Shown here: positions 36,119 through 50,123 of the stretch, in pieces
How the letters are laid out: every line of letters begins with the position of its first letter
Numbering within the stretch: position 1 is the first letter of the stretch
Source of the DNA: Aphelocoma coerulescens
Lineage: Eukaryota; Chordata; Aves; Passeriformes; Corvidae
Direction of reading: 5' to 3'
Assembly: GCF_041296385.1 (NCBI RefSeq)
Contig: NC_091020.1
Location: 35,575,001 to 35,639,000 of the forward strand
Length of the DNA stretch: 64,000 bases
Notes under the pieces: model-generated
Database searches by the model: none
The model's input: the letters and a program-made list of their open reading frames with translations, nothing else
What the model was told of the DNA's origin: nothing
Program-made: the position numbers and the translations under genes

Positions 36119-39100
36119 ATCTTTCTACTGAGGTCCATCCACCTTGAGAAGAAGATAGGGATGGGCAACACCTGCATTTACCAGCTGCCAAAATCACTTT
36201 GGGGCTTACAGAGGGGTTCAGTCCTGCCCATGAGGCTTTCCCAACTGCCCTGACTTCATGCCAGGCAGGAGAAGAGCAATCTGAATGCCTTATTTATTCT
36301 TTCCACAGCTGTCAAAAGATCATTCCTTCAAAGGGGCCATGAGGGTTCAACTCCTTGCACGGGAAGTTAATCTTTTATATGAAAGAAAATGCAGGATTCG
36401 TTGGTATGAAATTCTGCTAATAGATTAAAGGACTCTCCTGCAACCTTTTAAGGTTATTTATTAGTAATTTATTAATACAGTTGGAACAAAACCGACTGTT
36501 GTTTTCAGAATTCATTTTTCAGGCTGCAGCCTCACACCAGATGACACTCGGGCGCCGGCTCTTGGGGAATACACATCAAACCCTGGTTCATAATTTATGT
36601 AATGACATATACTTGGACACTGATTAGCTACCTTATCAGCCCTGTAATAAAGGAAGCATAACCCCTAGTTTATCATTCATTTATCTGAAGTCATTTTGAA
36701 TAATATCACAAGATTGTAATGTAATCATTATGCTGTACAGCATGTGTGGGCCAGTACACTACACGGCAGTGTCAGAGGACTGTCAGAGTTCATACTACTT
36801 AATTTGCTCACTTCTTACACATTTATGAAATTGGAGTCAACAGTCTGGTGGAGCAGGGATATTCCAGGCAAGAGACTCCCACAAATTGCTAACAGGATGT
36901 TCCATGGGAGGGTGAAGAAGCACGAGATGAGATGAAAATGGGATTTGTGGTGGAATTTAATGGGTGGTCAAGGAAAGGAAAGGGTCAAACATCCTCCAGC
37001 CAAAGCACCCTCTGGCTTTGCTGACACTTTGTGCACAAAGAAAAAGTTTCCCTTCAGTCATCTCAAAACCCTCTGCAATTCAAAGGGGTCTCTTTGCTGT
37101 CTGCAAAGCTGGGAGAGTTCCTGAGTTAATCATGGAGCTCTCAGTGAGATCCACGGGCTGAATGAGCACCCGGGTCCTGCATCCCCTCGGCTCTGGGAGG
37201 GCAGAAGGTGCACAGGGAGATCTTGGAAACCCAAGTGCACCTCCACCCTTCTTCCCAAGGCTGCTCAGGGGTTTATAAGCAGCTTTCACAATATTTCACA
37301 TTTTCATTTGGGGGTCTGAGCTTTTGGGAACGGCGTTCATTCAGGGGTTTGGCTTTCCCTTTGGGAAAAGGGTTCTAGACTTCGTGATCTAGGAGAAAAC
37401 TTTGGAAACAGCAGCTGGTAGAATCTGAAAGAACTGGGGAAAAACCGACTGTATTTATGTATATTAATATATGTTTATGCTGTTCTCATGGAATTTAGAG
37501 CTCAGCTTCCCATTTTTTTGAGTGTCTGAGGTGCACAACTGGAAGTTTACGGCAAAACCCAGCAAGTCTCACCCAGAACATGGGGCAGAAGTGAAACACC
37601 AGCAAAGACATCTCAGTACCTGCTCCTCACCCGAGCTGTCACCTACATTATGTCCTCTCCAGCCTTAATTTTATGGATCTGGTGGGGTTAACACCAGGTT
37701 AGCACCCAAGGATGAGAAATGGAGGATTTGGGGGATTTCCAGTGGCCGGGGCAGGCGGAGGGGCCTGGCTGGTGCCGTGGCAGAGCCGCAGCCCTGACAG
37801 ATGAGAGGGGCTGATGGATGGAAGAGCTGGTGACAAGTTGCACAGGGATAATGATTGCTGGGCAGCAGGAGCCATTAGGGTGTCATGGAAAACCCCCAAG
37901 ATTAATGAACAGCACGAGTTGGATAAGTAATGAAAAAAGGGAAGGGATGGAAAGAGTAGCATAATGTTTATTTTAAGATAGTTAATCAAAAGAATCGAAT
38001 AATTAAAGCTGCAGTTCTTTTCTGAAATCAGTTTAGGGAAATTATAACTGCAAAAAAATTAAATAGAAATAAAAGATAGAGCTGAGCATCAGTGTCCCAG
38101 TGGGAAGAGTGGAAGGACCTCTCCAGACAGCCCCAGCAGAGCGAGCGGATGGATGACGTGAGAGTCTTTTCCTTCTGTGACTGCCAAACATTCCCTGCTC
38201 CATCCCTCCCATATAAATAATCATTTCACCAATAGAGATTAAATGTTTACTGTAAAAACAATTAAATTTGTTTCTAGCACTTTTTAATGTACGGCAGTAA
38301 AATCAGATGATTTAATCATCAATCCTGCATCCAGCGTTTATTCCCTAGAAATGCAATTCCAGTCACAATTTTATTTCTATAAGAATAAAAATATATTCCC
38401 CAGATTTCGCCACGGAAGCTCTTCAGTAAATTTTGGCAAATGAGTTCAAAGTTGATGGAAAAAGAAGGGATGCTCAGCAAATCATGTCTGGGTGCAGAAG
38501 AAGGGACAGGTCAGTGGGGGAGAGGGGGATGACCAGGCCTTGCAGGGCACTTCCAGGCTGTAATTCCTGCAGGGATCACACTGGGAGCACCTGATGGAGA
38601 TCAAATGATATTAAAAGACTGGGATTGCATCAAGCCCAGACTGAAGCAGATGAAGCAAAAAAATTAAAGGAGTGTGTGATGCCCTGCACAGCTGGAATAG
38701 CGACGGAATCGCAGGAAAAACGGGAATAAACCTGGAATAGGGATCATCAGCTGGTGCATAAAAAAAGCCAGGCCCTCTGAAAGGCTGGAAATTTAAATAT
38801 GATCGAAGCTTAGGAAATTCTGCTTTGTTAAAAAAAAATAATAATCTTAATAATCCAAGAAACAATACACATTCAAAACAGGTTTTGTTGGATTCTGGAA
38901 ATAAAAAATGTGTGAAATAAAAACGAGCAGAGGACAAAGGCAGTAAAATGTGCAAAGATGTCATAATATCATTTAAAATACTGCAAAACCCCACATCACT
39001 TCAATTGAAAATGAAACACACCTAAATTATAATGAAATCTGGAGGGGGTTTCAAACTTCAAAGCAGAACGGGAAGCTAAAATTGGGAAAAAAATAATTCC

Positions 39101-40436
39101 TTTCTCATTTTTCACTGTTTTGCACCACAGAAAAGTTTTTCTTCCTAAAATGAGAAATTCATTGACAATTTTTGCCATAGAAGTCAGTCAGGAATATCTG
39201 ACACCAGTTTTGTACTTTTGGTGCCACAAATACTTTGCTTAAAATATTATATGAAATGAATGCTTAAAATATTATATGAAATGAACTTTGTCCCAACCTC
39301 TGTCCAATCTGAGTGTGAAACTGGACATTCATACCCTCAAGGCACAATAATAAAGCAGAAAAACTTGTATTGGATGGTTAAAAATTTCAAAGGCCTGCTC
39401 AAACACAGGTAAATAAATTAGAAAATACCATGAATATTTCTATCTCAGACTTTTCCGTGATGTCACTCGCAAAGCACTTCAATAACAAACTCCTTTTTTT
39501 CTGGGGATATTTGCAAAAAGCCATTTGTCAAGCATTTCTCCATGGCTGTGTTTGCTGCATTGCAAAATAAATAATGTAATCTGTGATGTAACTGCAGAAA
39601 GCTGCAGAATTTATAAGATGTGATGCAGGCCAGGAACAGACATTAGACCACATAGTTTCAGCATTTTTTTTCCAAAGGTCTTTGGGAATGTTGTCAATAC
39701 TGTCTCCTTGAGAGATGCAAGTGCTGCCAAGTACATCTGCCTGCAAACTGTGCCTCCACCACCTTTACCAGTCAAATCCAGGGAAAATCTGAGGAACGTG
39801 ATGGAACTTCAGATATAATTTATGCACATGTCCCACCTGCACATAAACAGCAAACACTGATGTTGGATGGAGAGCTCTGGGAAGGAGTTACTGTTGTGTT
39901 CAGGTACCTGCCTCACCTCCAGCTTGGGCCCAGCCCAGCGCAGGATGATTCTCCCCCCCCCCATTTCTCTCCCCACTGTTCCAGAATCACCTCTGCAAAA
40001 GGGTTGGGGCCTCCTAATCCTTCCCTCAGCATGGTCCTTCCCTGGGTTCTGATTGCCTCTCTTCTCCCTCATAAATTCTATATTTTTTCGAATTAAAACT
40101 GGATTTTTATTTCTGATTGTCGCTGGGGTTGAGCACCTTAGTTTTCCAATGGAATATAAACCAGGGGGGCAATCATGATACAGCATTTCTTTCCCAGTGC
40201 TCAAGACACATTGCTGGCACCTCTGATTCTCATTTTGCTCCCTTCTCAGGTCATCTTTTAATTTCAGAGTATTCTGTTCTTTCTAAAACTGCAATGAACA
40301 GGAGAAGAAATGTGCTGGACGTTTCTCCAGGACCTGTTCCTGTGCATGGCACTGGGGGGAAAGGATCTGAATCCAGCATAAAAGGCAACAAGACAGCAAT
40401 AAAAGCACAAAGCAAAGACTGAGTGACAGAACCAAA
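36119..40436. other. Single-copy non-coding DNA, 4.3 kb
   Basis: The largest CR1-free stretch. The 36560-36740 part is AT-rich with ATGTAATGACAT-type words and looks enhancer-like. An exact 25-bp tandem duplication lies at 39236-39285. A C10 run is near 39952. No gene is recognised; the longest open frames are 131 codons (minus, 39809-40204, no ATG start) and 127 codons (minus, 38611-38994). Confidence 0.55.
39236..39285 (+). repeat. Exact 25-bp tandem duplication
   Basis: The 25-base unit beginning TGCTTAAAATATTATATG occurs twice in immediate succession with no mismatch (39236-39260 and 39261-39285). This is a recent duplication or an assembly artefact. Confidence 0.95.
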
Positions 40437-40590
40437 GAATCATGGAATTGTTTGGGTTGGAGGGGACCCTAAAGCCCATCCAGTGCCACCCCTGCCATGG
40501 CAGGGACACCTCCCACTGTCCCAGGCTGCTCCCAGCCCCAATGTCCAGCCTGGCCTTGGGCACTGCCAGGGATCCAGGGGCAGCCACAGC
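40437..40590 (-). mobile_element. CR1 LINE 3' fragment, young subfamily
   Basis: It starts with the CR1 tail 'aatcatggaattgtttggg' and runs through 'ccctgccatggcagggac' to 'ggggcagccacagc', where it is 5'-truncated. Confidence 0.93.
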
Positions 40591-42044
40591 TTTTGTCTCC
40601 AAAAATGATCCCAAGGAAAAGCTGCCACAAAAGCCCAGTCTGTCAGTCAGAGCTGGAAAACATCCCCAGTGTTAAAAGGGAAATGTAGGTCTGCATTGGT
40701 CACTCAGCTCCACTAATGTGAGAAGAAGCTGCTTCCCAGTCCTTATCCACACAAACCAGTTCACCCAAACACCCCCTGACAGTGTGTTCTACTGACAAAC
40801 CTCTTCTTTTATATATACTATGATGAGATCTAGTTTCACTCTAAAAATAGATCACATCATTTATGCTCACACAAATTTTTACCTTCATAACATCCTGCTA
40901 CCAAGCAATTGTCGGCCACCAGACAGAACCAGCTCTCCCAGTAGCTCAAGTCTCCAGCAGCTGCTCAGGTGGTTAAAAAACCTATCCCTACTCTGTTGAC
41001 TTTAATTTACAATTGCTCATTTACCTTAAGTGACACCCATAATGCTTCTCACCGTGAGCCTGATGTGCTCCTGCTTAAATGGGGAAAGCAGGGAATAGGT
41101 TTGGAAGTGGACATGGTAGCAGTGCAGCACAGCTGATAATTAAGGTTAGAACCAGAATTAGTCAGCTATTTACTATTAGTGATTTTAACACCTGCTCTAT
41201 GCTGTGCTGCAGCTGCAGCTGCAGAAAAAAGCTGGATTACGAGGGCATCCCATTGGCTGAGGGTGTATTTACTGCCTGGTAAGGCTCTTTTAAACCAGGA
41301 CTCTTTCTCCAAAGCCCCAGATATGCTCACAGTGACTCTGCAGCCTGAACTGCAGACAGCTTTATCCTACCCACACCAGCACACTGTGAAAAGCTCTTAC
41401 ATCGTGCTACATCTATCACATAATTAATCCCAACACTACTACACGAAATCTCATGTGAGATAATATTTTCCAGAAATGTTATGCTACAAAAAGGTCAAAA
41501 ATATCATATAATTTTTTCTGCCGGATCCTCCTTTGAGCCGTGTTTACCCTAAGATATTAGGTTCCAGAAGGTAAAAAAGAACAATAACATTTGATAGTCC
41601 AGCAAATGGGGGCTGATGGAATGACAGGCACATGCCTACTGAGCAGCCACAGCCTGGTGGTGGCACAGGCTGGAGGAGTCAGGGGACCTCCAGCTGGGCT
41701 CCTGCAGATCCTTACACATTGTGGACACAATAATCTGTTGCACCTCCTACATTTATATTTATCTATGTATATATATATGAAAGCTGTTCCCCAGACCAGC
41801 CTAAGGGTGGGACACTGTCACTGGACTCTTGGCTCACAGGCAGGGATGTCACCCAAGAAGAGATTCAGCATTAGAGAAGCAGAGGAGAAAATATTCTTAA
41901 GAGATGTCACTCTTTGACTCTCATCTTTAAATCCATAGGAAGAACTAACTCCAGGCTGCGCAATACTTGGAGTTGTTTCCTGTTCCAAACCACCCCAAAC
42001 CTGCTTCACAAAGGTCTTCTCCAGGTAAAAGCCAGTCAAAGACC
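40591..42044. other. Single-copy non-coding DNA
   Basis: It contains a short (GCTGCA)3 stretch at about 41208-41224 and a short TA tract near 41766. No gene is recognised. Confidence 0.5.
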
Positions 42045-42165
42045 TGTCTGGATGGGGCTTGGAGCAGCCTGGGACAGTGGAAGGTGTCCCTGCCCATGGC
42101 AGGGGTGGCACTGGATGAGATTTAAGGTCCCTTCCCACCCACACCATTCCATGATTCTGTGATTG
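42045..42165 (+). mobile_element. CR1 LINE 3'-terminal fragment
   Basis: 'gtctggatggggcttggagc' through 'ctgcccatggcaggggtgg' to a complete end 'ccatgattctgtgattgg'. Confidence 0.93.
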
Positions 42166-45100
42166 GATAATTCCAGAAGGGATGACAGTGGATTTGATCT
42201 AAATTACTCCATTTCCCCCTCTCATGAACGTGTGCAGAGCAATTCCTTTTGCTGGGAACCTGTAAACCACGGGCTCGATTAACAATTCCCATTCACTCCT
42301 CCATGACAACAAGAAACAAAATGTGCAGAACCAGAACATCCTCTGAATGTCCCTATGACGCACCTCCCCGACTTCCATAAATCCATAAACCCATGGATTT
42401 AGACGTTATGAACACCTTCTGTACTATTTGTGAACATCAGATGGGAGCTAAGGCTTGCAGCAGCTGAGGCAGCGATTCCTGATCCCATCCCGGCCAGGAA
42501 AATGCACTGGGGAACACAGCCAGGGATATCTGCTTTGGGCTGCCCGTGGCACACTCCCTCCTCCAGGGAGAGGGATCCTTCCTTGCCCTCCCAATGATTC
42601 TGCTCTGGAAAGGAAACTGAGCCAAGCAAGGTCCTGAGTTTTATTTTTAATTTATTTCGTGGATCTGATGGAAAGATCCGGAAAGCGCAGGGAGAGAATT
42701 GTTGTGGCCTCTCGTCAGCGACAGGCGGGATCTGGGATAAAACTCTGCCTTGCTTATGTGGAAAGATTAAAGTGTTTTGGAAGCCTGAGAAAATGTCCCT
42801 TTCATTTCAGTATTGATTGGTCTTTATTGAACACACACACTTCTGCTAACGCTGCCTTTGGTGGGTTTTCTTTGGGTTTGTTCAGTTTTTACTTCTTTCA
42901 TGACTTCAAGTGCTTTTGACAGTAATTTTCCCTTTGCTTAACTCAATCAGCTATTGATAAAATCCAACCCGAGATGCTGAGTCCTTAAAAAGAACCTGTA
43001 TTTTTTCTCTAGTCTTTAAAAAGTACCACTGCCCGTATTTACTGTGAACCATCTGTTACACGTCTAATTAAAATATATTTGTAATGAGCTTATTAGTGCA
43101 CAGAATATGTCCTGAACAGGATGTCAGTCAAGAACCGATTGTTTTGAGAGATAAGATACCTTAAGCTTCTATTAGTGTAACAAAACCATGCGCTGGTATT
43201 TTCATCCTGTATAAAAGCAAATTCCAAGAGGGCAGGAATTCACACACTTTTTGTAATAATTTCCTCTTCAAATATGTGGCTGTTCCTTTCTAATATAGAG
43301 TCAGATGGCCTCTTATAATTGCAGTATCAAATCTTTGCCTCAGTTTTCAACTGCAGGTGATTTCAAATGATTAAAGATGCACAACAGGGAATAAACAAAA
43401 ATGCTTACATGCAATTATTTTTAATTAGTATTTGGCTATAAAGTGTGTGCCTTCATAAAAAAGTCTGTTATTCACATAAACATCTGTTACCATACACACA
43501 AGGAAACACACTGTAAGTCTGTCATCACATCACCAAAACAGAATATACTAAGGAAGGCTGGACAGGAAAGCCAACACTTTGAGTTTTTAAACAAAAGATA
43601 TAAGCATAACTGCCAAAACAGACACTGCACCACACCTTTCAATTAGCGCAGCTCACAATCAAAGGAAGAGCTATTACCAATGGAATTATACTTGAAAATG
43701 TTAAAATAGATGGAATTATTCTTTGAAAACAATGGAATCTGTAAGCACAAGACGATTTCAAACTCTTTACTAATTTTGCACCAGCGAACATAATCAAAAC
43801 GCTTCCTGTTTGCACGGTATCTCTGGGTACTCTTCTGACAACTTTTTTAAATCTTATTTTTGTTCATTATTTAAGCCCTCTCAGAAAAAAAAGCCACAAC
43901 AAACCCACCACCAAACCCCTGCTGTGGTGTTTGCACATAAATAACCCTGCAATGCTCAGTTCTGGCCTCATTTTGCAGAGCCTGACTCAGGGACGTTGAC
44001 ATATTTTAAGCAAGCATGCGACAAACAGCGAGGTAAGAGAGAGATACAGAGCGATATAAATTAATACCACCATAATTGATAGGTGGAGATAAGGCTGCTC
44101 TGCGGAATACTGAGAATAAAATGAAGAGGAGATGTGAGAGTACCTTGCACATGAATTACTGAATTGGTGGGAATTGCTGAGCTCTGCTGCGAGGAAGCTC
44201 TTGGAAACACCTCCAGCAGCCAAACTTAACACCTTAGCTCCACCAGCAGAGAAACCCACAGCTTTCACCACCAAACAACACAGCTCAGTTTGCAGGAAAA
44301 TAAAAACAATTGTTTAATTAAAAAGTGCATGTGACGGGTTCTGCCAGTCATCTATCTGCCTTGGCGTCATCTACAGCCGGGTCTGAGGAGGAAAAATCCC
44401 TGCTCCTCAGCTGTGGCTCTGCTGGGACCAATAACCAAGGCAGCAGAGCCAACCTGGGGGTGCTGCTGGTCGGGAGCAGGGATGGAGACTCCACCTGTGA
44501 TCCTGCCCCAGCACCTTGACCCGTTCACTGTGTGCACAAATCCTTCTGCATATCCTGAGAGAGCTCGTGTGCCTTAAAATCCTTCCTCCACCAGCTCTTA
44601 ATGAGCGTCCTCCGGGCCCGGATTCCTCCTCAGACCAGCTCCTCTTGGACAAGACAGAAGTCAAAAGTGCCCTCAGAGTTTCTAATGGCAAAGATGACCC
44701 TCTGCAAGGAAGCAGATCCAAATCTTTTGCAGCTCCTGTTGATTTACAAGCCTTCTCCTGCACATCAGCATTTCATATATCTTCCCAAGTGTCAGAAATA
44801 TGAAAGCCATACATTACACGCAAAGAATGGCCCAGTTCATTACCATCATTTTATTTATTTAACAAATACGGTATTTAATCAGAAGGAGCTGACAGCTACA
44901 ATTGTTTATTGCAATCATACAACACGGCAATAAATAAACATTGCACATTAAGTAGAAGGTAGAAGGATCACTGGAAACATCCTGTATAAAAAATTCTTCC
45001 TCAGAATTCCTCACTAACGGACAGTATTTGTAAATCTATTGACAAAGAGCTCCAAAAAGATGGAGCAGTAAATAAAGCACGTGGGAGCAGACAAGGTAGG

Positions 45101-46077
45101 TTTGGCTTTCAGACAAGCAAATTAATTTCTGGGTTGGCTCCAGAACAGAATGACTTCCCGTCGGCTCCGGACTAGGACAGTCACATATCACACCCTCCCT
45201 CGTAAAGAACAGCAGCCCCACGAAAGGCTGATCTGCCTTTTAGTGATCAACAATTTTCCATCGCATAAAATGCAAATCACCACTTCTGCAAAGCATCCAT
45301 GAGATGGGGTGGGCACCTCACACCCAACCCTCAGCAGCTCCACTTCACCCGCCGGAGTGGGGTCCCTCCCCAGAGGAGCTGCACCATGTTAGAGCCCACA
45401 GTCCTCCACTTTTCCTTTTCTGCTTCTCTTTTGATTCTGTTCTCAGCTTTGTGCATCCTGACTGATTCACCAAAAGCCAAGAAAGTGTATCTCCATTTCA
45501 AAAGCCTCAGATTTCGGGCTCCCTCCTGCTTTCTGCCAGCAGAAAGTGGGTTTTGCTTTAAGACACCTCAGCTTTCCCAACTTCAGTGAGAGTTTTGCAA
45601 GACTTAGTGGAGCAGGAGTGTCTCAATAACTGTGACAGATGGCTGGGCCTGAGAGAAGAAATAACCATTTTCCTCCTGAAATTTGCTACAGTGCCATGGC
45701 AGGGAGATGCTTCCCTTCACTGCCTAGGACTCCCCAGGTTGAGAATAAAGTCAGCACTTTTCTTTATTTCTCTTCTCGTTTGCTCTTCCCTGTGGTTTAA
45801 AAGCACCTATCATCCAGCTTGGAATGTTCACTTGGAGGGAAGAAGCTTTCACTCTTTGTCCCTTAAGACAAGGCGAGCTCAGAAGGAAGAGGAAAACAGA
45901 TCAATCCTGGCAGTGCCCGGCCAGGGGGGTCTGCAGTGCCAGGCAGTGTCACTGAGGATGGCAGGGACCCTCTGCCAGCTGGCCTGGGCAGGGACAGCCC
46001 CCCACCCTCTGTAACTCTCCAAGGACTGGAATTATTTTGGAATATCCAGGTCCTTGTCCTCTAAAGTTGTGAACAAA
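42166..46077. other. Single-copy non-coding DNA, 3.9 kb
   Basis: The 43000-43450 part is AT-rich, repeat-free and enhancer-like. No gene is recognised. Open frames of 110-142 codons between 44.4 and 46.0 kb overlap on both strands, and the 142-codon one (45586-46014) lacks an ATG start. Confidence 0.5.
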
Positions 46078-46194
46078 TGTGTGGATGTGGTTCTTGGGCA
46101 CAGGTTTAGTGCTGGCCTTGGCAGTGCTGGGGGAATGGTTGGACTCGATGACCTTGGAGGGCTTTTCCAACCCTATGGATTCTGTGGTTCTGTG
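46078..46194 (+). mobile_element. CR1 LINE 3'-terminal fragment, older type
   Basis: 'gtgtggatgtggttcttggg', 'ggttggactcgatgacctt' and 'gagggcttttccaaccct' end in 'gattctgtggttctgtg'. It belongs to the same lineage as the copy at 6550-6697. Confidence 0.88.
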
Positions 46195-47225
46195 GGCACA
46201 TCTCAGTCTGAGCCCACAGACAAGGAAAAATAAACTGAATTTCACTTCAAAGAGTAAAGGGACAAAGGACACAGAGATGACAGCAACCGAAATGCGACCG
46301 ACTCCTCCCCGTCAAGTGGAAAATGCAGCAAATCCTCAAATAGCTCCAGATGTTTTGGTTTCAAGAGGCAGAAATACAAAAGTGAAAATGTTACCTTCAT
46401 TCTATTATGTATTATATGCTAAATAAATGCTACTTCATGTGGCTTAATTTCGAATCTTTGTTTTTTACCTTTTCTGAATTATTTCAAAAGAAGCTGATGG
46501 CAGGGACAAAAATATTAAAGCAATGTGTTCAAGAAATTTGAACCTCCAGCGTGGGCTGCTTGGAGGAGGTCAGCTGGAGCTTTAAAAGATGGTTTCAGTA
46601 GGAACTCGATGAATGAAACTCTTCAAAAGCATTTCTAAGTGCTAATTAATGCAAGTCCTATAGATAAACAAAGCAGAGAGAAGCAATTGTGCCTGCAACA
46701 ATGTGAGGACTTCAAATGAGTGTCACATCTTTGAAGGAGGAATTTCAGTTCTTCACTTTATAAATTAATCTGTCTCCAGAAGCCTATTATTCCTCTAGCA
46801 TGCAACTTAAAAACAGGATGTATTTGGGAATTTCCCATTGAGGGAAACATGAAATAATGCAACAATACTTGTGTCTAGTACTGTGCCAAAAAAATCTCGT
46901 GTTTCTTTGTGAAGTTCAACTCAGAACCAGCTGATTCCTCGAGGCTCTCAAATGCCACTGCAACAACAACTACTCTCCAATTTCCATGACCATGAAGAAA
47001 AATTCCAGCAGCACAGCAGCCTTGCAGGCCAGAAGGAAAATTCAAAGAATTCAGGTTTATGGATTTGTTGGTTTTTCTCTTCAATCTCATGATTGCAAAG
47101 CAATCAGCTGAATAAGCTGGGGATGGGAGGAGGCTTTCTCAACCACTGTATTAATTAAATACATCCCTTGATTTTATTTCAAGGTTTATCCAAAGACCTG
47201 CACTGGGCTACTCCAGGTGCCAGGG
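46195..47225. other. Single-copy non-coding DNA
   Basis: No gene or repeat is recognised. Confidence 0.5.
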
Positions 47226-47358
47226 AATCACAGAATCCCAGATGGCTTGGGTTGGAATCACCCAGTGCCACCCCTGCCATGGGCAGGGACACCTCCCACT
47301 GTCCCAGGCTGCTCCCAGCCCCAGTGTCCAGCCTGACCTTGGGCACTGCCAGGGATGG
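47226..47358 (-). mobile_element. CR1 LINE 3'-terminal fragment, young subfamily
   Basis: The tail in reverse, 'aatcacagaatcccagatgg', leads into 'ctgccatgggcagggacac' and ends near 'gcactgccagggatggg'. Confidence 0.92.
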
Positions 47359-49444
47359 GAATGGAAGAGCTCAAACAAAAACAGACACTGGAGAAAGAAT
47401 AATAAGGGACCACAACTTTTATTTGCCTTGGAAATACTTTGGAAAGACAACCAATATCTGGAGGAATCATGAGGAAACACAGCAAATATCCTCCTGGAAA
47501 ATAAGGAATATTGTCATATGGTGTCAGGCCATGGGTATTATTGCAGAAATCTTACACGTGACAACTGCTTTCCTTTTTCCCTGTTATTTTAATTAGTCAG
47601 AGCAATGAAGTCCTGGTTGCAGAAGTCTCTGATTCTTTGGAATGTCAGAGGTTTCAAGCTTTCCTTAGAAATGGGGGAATCTCAAAGAATGCCACTTTCT
47701 GTTCCCATTTTTCTGACTCTGCCTAAATATTTCCCTGGTGAAACCTCCAGCATATTTTGTAGCTAGCACTAGGTGGAGGATTTCTTCCTTTTCCAGCTGT
47801 CACATCAGTATCTCTAAGCACAATTCTATTTAAATGTTTCACCAAGAAGACTTGTCCAGCCTAATTTTTTCCTTCAGCATCCACCTCTGAGTCCCCTGAT
47901 TTCCTGTTTCCTTCAGCTGGCTGGGATCCACCAGGAGAGGACATCCCATCACTGCTGCACTAAACCCATAAATTCATTCCCTGCCTGCTCAGAGGCACCC
48001 CGGTGTGTTTCACACAACACAAACTGGTGGCATCAATAATGTTTTATAAACTCCTTTTTTATCCATGTTTTCTGTTTTCCTGCAAATCCTTAATTAGCCA
48101 TGCTCCTGCCCAAGCAAACTGGATCTTCTTCAGGGATAGGGACTGGTCCTGCCAGCTTTCTTTGAAGAGTTCAGGCTGATTTACTAAATTGTCACTGTGC
48201 TGAGAATAATTAATCACCAACAGCCAAAATCTCCACTTCATTCTGGCAAACAGAAATATTTCTGTGGATGCCTAAGCGGTACAGGAACCATCTGCACCCT
48301 GGGGGTTGCGTTTGCTCCATCCCAGACAGAGTGGGATTGGGAATGGTTGGTAATTTCTTTACTCTGCTGTTACACACCGCACTCACCTGCATCTGCTACA
48401 GGCAGAGCAGAACTGCGGTTTACAGTTTTACTCATGCAAGTTTTGTTCTATTTTTAACCATCTTCTGTATCGTTTTCCACACAAACTGCAGCAGCTATGG
48501 GTCTCACTTTGAAAGTTTCCCCTTCATTTTCTTCTTTGAGGCTTCCAGGTTCCCTGTTGCCAGGTTTCACATAACTTCATCATAGCTGTGAATATTTTCT
48601 TTGCAGAGCTGAAATGAACGTGGTGGAAAGTACTCCATGGCTACTGAGGAGCTTCCTCTTGTGGAGAAGAGATCATGGATGTCACCCCTCTCCATTGGCA
48701 CAGGCTAGGAATAAATATGCTTTTAGCCACCCCATTTGTGCCTCAACCTTTCAGCACCCTTGCCACTTATCACATTTTTCAAGGTCACCCACTAACACTG
48801 TCTCCCCAGTTGCCAAATCGATGCAAGCAACATCACACTTCCCATAAAAACAGTTCTGCTTAAATTCATACCCCACAGAAAAAAACAAACATTCCCTGTA
48901 ACAGCTCAGATGTCTCAGGAAGAACCAAAGAACCCAGGGCATATTCCTTAAAAACAATGGATCTGCATCATTAATTTTGACTGAGCAGCAGAACAGGCAT
49001 TCAGAACATCCTTTAGCAACTCAGTGAAGTAAACTGGCCACTTTTAAGTAGGGTTAGTAAGGCTGTGACTAAAGTTAATCCAGGACTCAAGCCCTCTGAT
49101 GACTCTGGGTTTAGCAGTGCAGGCAGAAGGAAGCTGCTGCCAGTGAAGGCACCGAGGCTTTGGAGAGACAAGGACACTGTGATTTCATTCCAGGAAAAGT
49201 AAATACTTACACTGCAATTTAAATAATTTCCAATATTTTCTCTGCATGAGACTAATTCCCAGCAGTGTTTGCAAAAGCCTTTTTATAGACTATTTCCTAT
49301 TAGATCAAACTACCTCAGATAAACCCCAGATCCTCCCTGGATTCCCAAACACCTGCAGTCCCGAGCCCTCCATTGCTGTGTGATGTAGACTCCAATATCC
49401 CAACTTCCCACAACCTTCATCCCGCATTTCCATCTGGATGCCAA
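47359..49444. other. Single-copy non-coding DNA
   Basis: No gene or repeat is recognised. Open frames reach 105 codons without motifs. Confidence 0.5.
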
Positions 49445-49714
49445 GAAGGAATGACCTTAAGCTAAAGAAGGGTAGATTTAGAGGGGATATTGGGAAGGAA
49501 TCGTTCCCTGGGAGGGTGGGCAGGCCCTGGCACAGGGTGCCCAGAGCAGCTGGGGCTGCCCCTGGATCCCTGGCAGTGCCCAAGGCCAGGCTGGACATTG
49601 GGGCTGGGAGCAGCCTGGGACAGTGGGAGGTGTCCCTGCCCATGGCAGGGGTGGGATGGGATCAGCTTTAACGTCCCTTCCAACCCAAACCACTCTGGGA
49701 TTCTGTGATTCTAA
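49445..49714 (+). mobile_element. CR1 LINE 3' fragment, young subfamily
   Basis: 'gggtagatttagaggggata' and 'cctgggagggtgggcaggcc' through 'ctgcccatggcaggggtggg' to a complete end 'gggattctgtgattctaa'. It is the first of three direct copies in 4.5 kb. Confidence 0.94.
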
Positions 49715-50123
49715 GCCAGAGAATTCTGGCCCTTGGTTTATGTCATGGGACCAGCCCACCCCAGGGAACACTGTGCTGAAGGGTGGAACCCTTCTTTTTG
49801 GGATGAGACCATTCTGTGTCTGTCTTCAATTGCTCCAAGGGATTATTTACTGTTTCCTGTCTTTATGGGAAGATGTTTTTCACCTGCAAGTAGAGTACAA
49901 TTTATAGAAGGAACATTTATTCCTACAGTGGACTTTTCAAATCCCACATTGGTGTTTGTGTTACATTCCAGCTGCGTATTTGTGCGGGCATTTCCCTCTC
50001 TCTGTTCTCCTTCCAAAATTCCCCTCCCAAGTAAAAGGTCCCAGAACCAGGAGGAGTCTCTGCAATGATTCAGACCTAAATCAAGTGTTATTTACATAAA
50101 ATAAACTTCTCCTGGGTGTCAAA

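Noticed and set aside
39809..40204. 131-codon minus-strand open frame
   Set aside because: It begins at a non-ATG codon, crosses a C-run and has no recognisable motif.
45586..46014. 142-codon open frame
   Set aside because: It does not begin with ATG, has no recognised motif and runs close to CR1 sequence at its end.
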